NCBI GenBank assembly: GCA_024235615.1
Contig: JACKMB010000001.1
Location: 620,001 to 684,000, forward strand
Length of the DNA stretch: 64,000 nt
Direction of reading: 5' to 3'
Source of the DNA: Thauera sp.
Lineage (GTDB): Bacteria > Pseudomonadota > Gammaproteobacteria > Burkholderiales > Rhodocyclaceae
Position numbers and translations under genes: made by a program. The notes beneath the pieces were generated by a model. That model was given only the letters and a program-made list of their open reading frames with translations, had not been told where the DNA came from and did no database searches. Positions 59,215 through 64,000 of this stretch are shown piece after piece; the stretch's first letter is position 1, and every line of letters begins with the position of its first letter.

Positions 59215-60726
59215 TCAGAAGCGCGGGATGTCCGGATACGGCACATGGCCCTTGCTCACCTTCATGCGCCCGTACTCGGCGCAGCGGTTGAGCGTGGGGA
59301 TCGCCTTGCCGGGGTTGAGCAGCCCGGGCGGGTCGAAGGCCGCCTTGACGCGGAAGAACTGGCGCACCTCCGCCGTCGTGAACTGCGCGCACATCTGGTT
59401 GATCTTCTCCAGCCCGACGCCGTGCTCGCCGGTGATGGTGCCGCCGAGCGCCACCGAGAGCTCGAGGATCTCGGCGCCGAACGCCTCGGCACGCTCGAGC
59501 TCGTCGGGCTGGTTGGCGTCGAACAGGATCAGCGGGTGCAGGTTGCCGTCACCGGCATGGAAGACGTTCATGCAGCGCAGGCCGTACTTGCCCTCCATGG
59601 CCTGGATCGCGGTGAGGATCTCGCCGATGCGCTTGCGCGGGATGGTGCCGTCCATGCAGTAGTAGTCGGGCGAGATCCGCCCCGCCGCCGGGAAGGCAGC
59701 CTTGCGCCCGGCCCAGAAGCGCAGGCGCTCGGCTTCGTCGCGCGACACGCGGATCTCGCTGGCGCCGCTTTCCTGCAGCACCGCGCGTACGCGGTCGACC
59801 TCCTCGGCGACCTCCTCCGGCGTGCCATCGGCCTCGCACAGCAGGATCGCCTTGGCGTCGAGCGGATAGCCGGCACGCACGAACTCCTCGACCGCCGCGG
59901 TGGCGGGCTGGTCCATCATCTCGAGGCCGGCGGGGATGATGCCGGCGGCGATGATCTTCGCCACCGCGTCGCCGGCGCGCACGACGTCGTCGAAGGTCGC
60001 CAGCACGCACTGCGCGAGCTGGGGCTTGGGCACCAGCTTGACGGTGACCTCGGTGAGCACCACCAGCATGCCCTCGGAGCCGGTCACCAGCGCCAGCAGG
60101 TCGTAGCCCGGCGAATCGAGCGCGCCCGAGCCGATCTCGACGATCTCGCCCTCGATGGTGACGCCGCGCACGCGCAGCAGGTTATGCACCGTGAGCCCGT
60201 ACTTGAGGCAATGCACGCCGCCGGCGTTCTCGGAGACGTTGCCGCCGATCGAGCAGGCGATCTGCGAGGACGGGTCGGGCGCGTAATACAGGCCGTAGGG
60301 CGCCGCGGCCTCGGAGATCGCCAGGTTGCGCACGCCGGGCTGCACGACGGCAGTGCGCGCGAGCGGATCGAGCGCGACGATGCGGTTGAAGCGCGCCAGC
60401 GACAGCAGCACGCCGCGGGTGTGCGGCAGCGCGCCGCCCGACAGCCCGGTGCCCGCGCCGCGCGCCACCACCGGCACGCCCATCTGGTGGCAGATGCGCA
60501 GCACCGCGACCACCTGCTCCTCGGTGCTCGGCAGGGCCACGACCAGCGGCAGCGCGCGGTAGGCGGCGAGGCCGTCGCACTCGTAGGGACGCAGGTCCTC
60601 GGCGTCGTACATCAGCGTGCCGGCGGGCAGAACCCGACTCAGCGCCTCGATCACGCGCGCCTTGTCCACCGCGGAAAAATCGCCCTCGGTCTCGCCGAAC
60701 GCCAGTACTTCGTTTTCCAGCATCAT
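59215..60726 (-). CDS. glcD: glycolate oxidase flavin subunit
   Basis: A 503-residue FAD-linked oxidase: VVARGAGTGLSGGALPH (PP-loop of the vanillyl-oxidase fold), PDPSSQIACSIGGNVSENAGG, HCLKYGLTVHNLLRVRGV, FHAGDGNLHPLILFD and TGEHGVGLEKINQM, and an end GLLNPGKAIPT. It oxidises glycolate (or D-lactate in relatives) to glyoxylate. The ATG at 60726 (MMLENEV) has an AAGGAG site; the longer frame from 60768 has none. First gene of the glc operon. Confidence 0.95.
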   Translation of the reverse strand: MMLENEVLAFGETEGDFSAVDKARVIEALSRVLPAGTLMYDAEDLRPYECDGLAAYRALPLVVALPSTEEQVVAVLRICHQMGVPVVARGAGTGLSGGALPHTRGVLLSLARFNRIVALDPLARTAVVQPGVRNLAISEAAAPYGLYYAPDPSSQIACSIGGNVSENAGGVHCLKYGLTVHNLLRVRGVTIEGEIVEIGSGALDSPGYDLLALVTGSEGMLVVLTEVTVKLVPKPQLAQCVLATFDDVVRAGDAVAKIIAAGIIPAGLEMMDQPATAAVEEFVRAGYPLDAKAILLCEADGTPEEVAEEVDRVRAVLQESGASEIRVSRDEAERLRFWAGRKAAFPAAGRISPDYYCMDGTIPRKRIGEILTAIQAMEGKYGLRCMNVFHAGDGNLHPLILFDANQPDELERAEAFGAEILELSVALGGTITGEHGVGLEKINQMCAQFTTAEVRQFFRVKAAFDPPGLLNPGKAIPTLNRCAEYGRMKVSKGHVPYPDIPRF

Positions 60727-60822
60727 CGTCGTCTCCTTGCCAAGCGCGGCCGATCGCGCCTCGTCCACCGCGCCGCCACCGCGAAATCCGCGCCGACGCA
60801 GCGGCCCCTCCAGCCTGCAGCG

Positions 60823-60828
60823 AGTATA
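60823..60828 (-). promoter_or_regulatory. -10 box of the glcD promoter
   Basis: TATACT on the minus strand, about 100 bases before the glcD ATG. No good -35 box, as is usual for a promoter that needs an activator. Confidence 0.5.
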
Positions 60829-60872
60829 GAGGGTCGCGCCGGGCGCCTGCTTGACGCCTCTTCTCCAGCGCC

Positions 60873-60887
60873 TTGAAGAAAATTCAA
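60873..60887. promoter_or_regulatory. LysR-type box upstream of glcD
   Basis: TTGAATTTTCTTCAA on the minus strand is a 15-base dyad containing the T-N11-A pattern of LysR-type regulators. Its centre lies about 65 bases before the start expected from the -10 box at 60823-60828, the classic LysR recognition position. It sits between the LysR gene's stop and glcD. Confidence 0.6.
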
Positions 60888-60903
60888 CCCGCGCGGCGGT
60901 GCC

Positions 60904-61785
60904 TCAAGGCAGCACGGCCTGAAGCCAGTCCGCGAACGCGGCGCATTCCCAGCGCTCGAGCGCACCCGGGCGCCAGCACAGGTAGTGGGCGTGGGGCGAG
61001 CGCAGCGGGCGCGAGGACAGCGCCAGCAGCCGCCCGCCGTCGAACCACGCCGCACCCAGGCGCTGGCGTACCAAGGCGACGCCGAAGCCGCTCGCCGCCG
61101 CATCGTAGGCCAGCCCGAGGTCGTTGAACTGCGCCCCGCGCGCGGGCTCGGGCAGGGTCAGCCCGCAATGCGCGAACCAGTTCGACCACGGCTCGAGCGG
61201 GCTGCGCACGAGCGCCGTGGCGCTGCACTCGGCCACGCTGGCGAAGCCGTCGAAGGGGCCGTGCTCGGCGAGGAAGGCGGGGCTGCAGGCGGGGACCACG
61301 TCGTCGCACAGCAGCAGGCGGTGCTCGAGGTCGGTGTAGCCGCCGGCGCCGTAGCGGATCTCGAGGTCGGCCTCCTCGGCGACGACGTCGCGCAAGGGGA
61401 TGGACACCTGCAGCGTGAGCTCGATCTCCGGCCAGTCGCGGCGGAAGAGCTCGAGTTTGGGCATCACGAACTGGCGGCAGAACGAGGGCGTCACCGCCAC
61501 CCGCAGCCGCGGCGCCACGGCCGGCGCGCGCTCGCCCGGCAGCTCGCGCAGCGCGGCGAGGGCGACGCCGACCTGCTGAAGGTAGGCCGCACCCTCGGCG
61601 GTCGGGGTGAAGTCGCTGCGCGAGAACAGCCGCACGCCGAGGTGGGACTCGAGCTGGCGCAGGCGGTGGCTGACCGCGCTCACGGTCACGCACAGCTCTT
61701 CGGCCGCGCGGCTCGCGCTGCGCAGGCGCGCGACCGCCTCGAAGGTGAGCAGGCACTGGATGGGCGGGATGCGTCGTTGGGCCAT
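60904..61785 (-). CDS. LysR-family regulator (GcvA-like)
   Basis: A 293-residue regulator. The N-terminal winged helix reads IPPIQCLLTFEAVARLRSASRAAEEL then VTVSAVSHRLRQLESHLG, the GcvA-type LysR pattern, followed by the substrate-binding part (RLRVAVTPSFCRQFVMPKL, DLEIRYGAGGYTD, SGFGVALVRQRL). The ATG at 61785 starts MAQRRIPPIQ. It lies directly upstream of glcDEF in the same direction and divergent from the SulP gene. Control of glcDEF, and perhaps of the transporter, is inferred from position and the dyad at 60873-60887. Confidence 0.9.
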   Translation of the reverse strand: MAQRRIPPIQCLLTFEAVARLRSASRAAEELCVTVSAVSHRLRQLESHLGVRLFSRSDFTPTAEGAAYLQQVGVALAALRELPGERAPAVAPRLRVAVTPSFCRQFVMPKLELFRRDWPEIELTLQVSIPLRDVVAEEADLEIRYGAGGYTDLEHRLLLCDDVVPACSPAFLAEHGPFDGFASVAECSATALVRSPLEPWSNWFAHCGLTLPEPARGAQFNDLGLAYDAAASGFGVALVRQRLGAAWFDGGRLLALSSRPLRSPHAHYLCWRPGALERWECAAFADWLQAVLP

Positions 61786-62066
61786 GGCGGCGGTGCGTGT
61801 GGAGGCGTACGGGAAGACGCGAAGACGGCGAACGCGCCGATTATGCGCGCGACGGACGCCGCCCGGAATCGGCGACGATGCCGCACGACCGCGCCAGGCT
61901 CGGGACACGCGAGGTGTGCGGTCTGGCAGTTTGTCATTACCATGAGGGCCGGGTGCAGCCTCGGCCATCAGGGGGCCTCGGCCCGTCCTCGCTCCGTCCC
62001 GTCCTCGCTTCGCGTCCGCCTTCGGCTTCATCCTCGCCCCCGCCTTCGCCCGCCCGCCTCCCATCC

Positions 62067-63761
62067 ATGTCCCGCCCGCACCGACTGCTGCCCTTCCTGG
62101 CCTGGCCCGCGCAATGGCGCGAGCACGGGCTGCGCGGCGATCTCGTCGCCGGCGTCACGGTCGCGCTGGTGCTGATCCCGCAGGCCCTGGCCTACGCCAA
62201 GCTCGCCGGCCTGCCGCCGCACATCGGCCTCTACGCCGCGCTGGTGCCGGCGGTGGTGGCGGCCCTGTTCGGCTCCTGCGGCCAGCTGTCCACCGGCCCG
62301 GTGGCGCTGACCAGCCTGCTCGTGGGCGCCAGCATCCTGCCGCTGGCGGGCAGCCCCGGGGACGACCTCGTCGGCCTCGCGCTGCTGCTCGCGCTGCTGT
62401 CGGGCCTGTTCCAGCTCGCGCTCGGCGTGCTGCGCCTGGGCTGGCTGCTCAACCTGCTGTCGGTGCCGGTGCTGATGGGCTTCGTCAACGCCGCGGCGCT
62501 GATCATCTGCCTCACCCAGATCCCGCCGCTGCTCGGGCTGGCCATGCCGCACTCCGATCATCTGCTGGTCGATTTCGTGCGCGCGCTCGGCGGGCTGGAC
62601 GCGCTGCAACCGGCCGCGGTGGCGTTCGGCGTCGGCAGCCTGGTCGCGCTGGTCGCGCTCAAGCGCCTGTGGCCACGCCTGCCCGGCGTGCCGCTGGTGG
62701 TGGCGGCGACGATCGCGATCTCGGCGTGGACCGGCTTCGCGGCGCAGGGCGGCGCGGTCGTGGGCGAAGTGCCGGCCGGACTGCCCGGCTTCAGCCTGCC
62801 ACCGCTGCGGCCGGAACTGATCGCCACGCTGCTGCCGGCGGCCTTCGTGGTGGCGATGGTGAGCTTCATGGAGGCGGCCTCCAGCGCCAAGCTGATCTCC
62901 GGGCGCACCCGGCAGCCCTGGGACCAGGACCAGGAGCTCGTCGGCCAGGGCCTGGGCAAGCTCGCCGCCGCCTTCACCGGCGGCCTGCCGGTGAGCGCCT
63001 CGTTCTCGCGCTCGGCGCTCAATTACGTCAATGAGGCGCGCACCGGCCTGTCCTCGCTGGTCACCGCCGCCTTCGTGCTGGTCACCCTGCTGTGGTTCAC
63101 CCCGCTGCTCTGGCACCTGCCCAAGCCGGTGCTGGCGGCGATCATCCTGCAGGCGGTGGCGGGACTGATCGACACCGGAGTGATGCTGCGCGCATGGCGG
63201 GCGAGCCGCGACGACGGCGCGGCCGCGGCAGTCACCTTCCTCGCCACGCTCGCCTTCGCGCCCAACATCCAGAACGGCGTGTTCACCGGGCTGATCCTGT
63301 CGCTCGCGCTGCTGGTGTATCGCGGCATGCGCCCGCGCGTGGCGCTGCTGGGCCTGCACGAGGACGGCACCTACCGCGACCGCGAGCGCTTCGACCTGCC
63401 CCACCCGCATGCGCAGCTGGTGATCCTGCGCTTCGACAGCCCGCTCAGCTTCGTCACCGCCGCCACCTTCGAGGACGCCATGCTTGGCGCGGCGCGCGCG
63501 CAGGACGGCGTGAAGATCGTGCTGGTCTCGGCCGCCGGCATCAACGCCATCGACGCCACCGGCCTGCACACGCTCGCCAGCCTGGTCGAGCGCTTCCACG
63601 TCCAGGGGCAGACCATCGCCTTCTGCGGCCTCAAGAAGCAGGTGATCGACGCCATGGAACGCGACGGGCTGTGGTCGCGTATCGGCAAGCACTCGAGCTA
63701 CCGCACCGAGCACCAGGCGCTCGACGCCCTGCTGCCCACCCTCGCCGCCCCGGCCGGGTAG
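62067..63761 (+). CDS. SulP family anion transporter with STAS domain
   Basis: A 564-residue SLC26/SulP transporter: RGDLVAGVTVALVLIPQALA (the family signature helix), YAALVPAVVAALFGSCGQLSTGPVA, VGQGLGKLAAAFTGGLPVSAS and about 11-14 hydrophobic segments, then a cytoplasmic STAS domain from about residue 440 with VKIVLVSAAGINAIDATGLHT. SulP members carry sulfate, bicarbonate, dicarboxylates or other anions; the substrate here is not predictable. The ATG at 62067 has no clear ribosome-binding site. Divergent from the LysR gene with a 281-base gap in which I see no strong promoter. Confidence 0.9.
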   Translation: MSRPHRLLPFLAWPAQWREHGLRGDLVAGVTVALVLIPQALAYAKLAGLPPHIGLYAALVPAVVAALFGSCGQLSTGPVALTSLLVGASILPLAGSPGDDLVGLALLLALLSGLFQLALGVLRLGWLLNLLSVPVLMGFVNAAALIICLTQIPPLLGLAMPHSDHLLVDFVRALGGLDALQPAAVAFGVGSLVALVALKRLWPRLPGVPLVVAATIAISAWTGFAAQGGAVVGEVPAGLPGFSLPPLRPELIATLLPAAFVVAMVSFMEAASSAKLISGRTRQPWDQDQELVGQGLGKLAAAFTGGLPVSASFSRSALNYVNEARTGLSSLVTAAFVLVTLLWFTPLLWHLPKPVLAAIILQAVAGLIDTGVMLRAWRASRDDGAAAAVTFLATLAFAPNIQNGVFTGLILSLALLVYRGMRPRVALLGLHEDGTYRDRERFDLPHPHAQLVILRFDSPLSFVTAATFEDAMLGAARAQDGVKIVLVSAAGINAIDATGLHTLASLVERFHVQGQTIAFCGLKKQVIDAMERDGLWSRIGKHSSYRTEHQALDALLPTLAAPAG

Positions 63762-63762
63762 A

Positions 63763-63957
63763 CGCGCCGGCAGGCGCAAAGGCGTCGGTGGATTTCCGTA
63801 CGCACGTCGATTACCGGACCGACGGGTTCGCAGCTGCCGCAACTCCTACAGGGGTCCCGGGACGCGTGGTGGTTACGGGAGGTCCGGGACGCGTGGGGGT
63901 TTGTGTAGGAGGTCCGGGGCGCGCGGCGGTTTATGTAGGAGCGCCGGCAGGCGCGAA
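63763..63957. repeat. REP cluster F at the right end of the window
   Basis: A decayed type A reverse near 63764-63780, a type B forward at 63827-63850 (one change) and a full type A reverse at 63934-63957. Between them partial units with GTGTAGGAGGTCCGG appear (63903-63915). Bases 63958-64000 show nothing else; no gene can be assigned from 63762 to the window end. Confidence 0.75.
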
Positions 63958-64000
63958 AGCGGCGGTGGAACAGGGTACGCGTGTCGCTTGCCGGTCGGCC

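Overview
The window comes from a very GC-rich Gram-negative bacterium. Outer-membrane proteins (a porin, a TonB-dependent receptor), a PEP-CTERM protein, IspB (octaprenyl/ubiquinone type), PntAA/AB/B, GlcDEF, PQQ genes and an ExaC-type aldehyde dehydrogenase fit a betaproteobacterium of the Rhodocyclales (Thauera/Azoarcus type). That placement is inference from gene content, not from a marker gene.

Layout. 1-8.5 kb: a PhoD-like phosphatase cut by the left edge, a small SAM methyltransferase, a DUF808 membrane protein, the coupled pair pqqB-pqqC (no pqqA, D or E beside it), an ExoD-family protein, and a lipid-kinase-like gene with a metallophosphoesterase. 8.7-15.4 kb: a TonB receptor that matches the PQQ receptor PqqU/YncD, then a sigma-54-controlled aldehyde oxidation unit (exaC, DUF779, AcoR-family activator) with a clear -24/-12 promoter and upstream inverted repeat. 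Together with pqqBC this is a PQQ/alcohol-oxidation neighbourhood. 15.6-18.6 kb: a two-gene operon of an unrecognised membrane protein and a protein ending in a TIR domain, a candidate undescribed signalling or defence pair. 18.7-31.6 kb: mostly housekeeping genes (porin, panE, tRNA-Pro, ispB, an orphan solute-binding protein, aldo-keto reductase, rlmM, rhlE, a GGDEF/EAL protein) and a PEP-CTERM protein.

31.7-51.8 kb: one 20-kb gene on the minus strand for a surface protein of about 6,720 residues. It reads as eight blocks of exactly seven ~50-residue repeats (predicted seven-bladed propellers), then about 15 PKD-like domains, four cadherin/VCBS-like repeats and a C-terminal domain. One extra G at 33107/33108 splits the frame. 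52-64 kb: a small secreted protein, pntB-pntAB-pntAA, a PP2C phosphatase, glcF-glcE-glcD with a LysR regulator and a probable LysR box, and a SulP transporter.

All intergenic regions longer than 300 bases (and several shorter ones) carry REP-like palindromes of two related types, often arranged as inverted A/B pairs. None was seen inside a gene.
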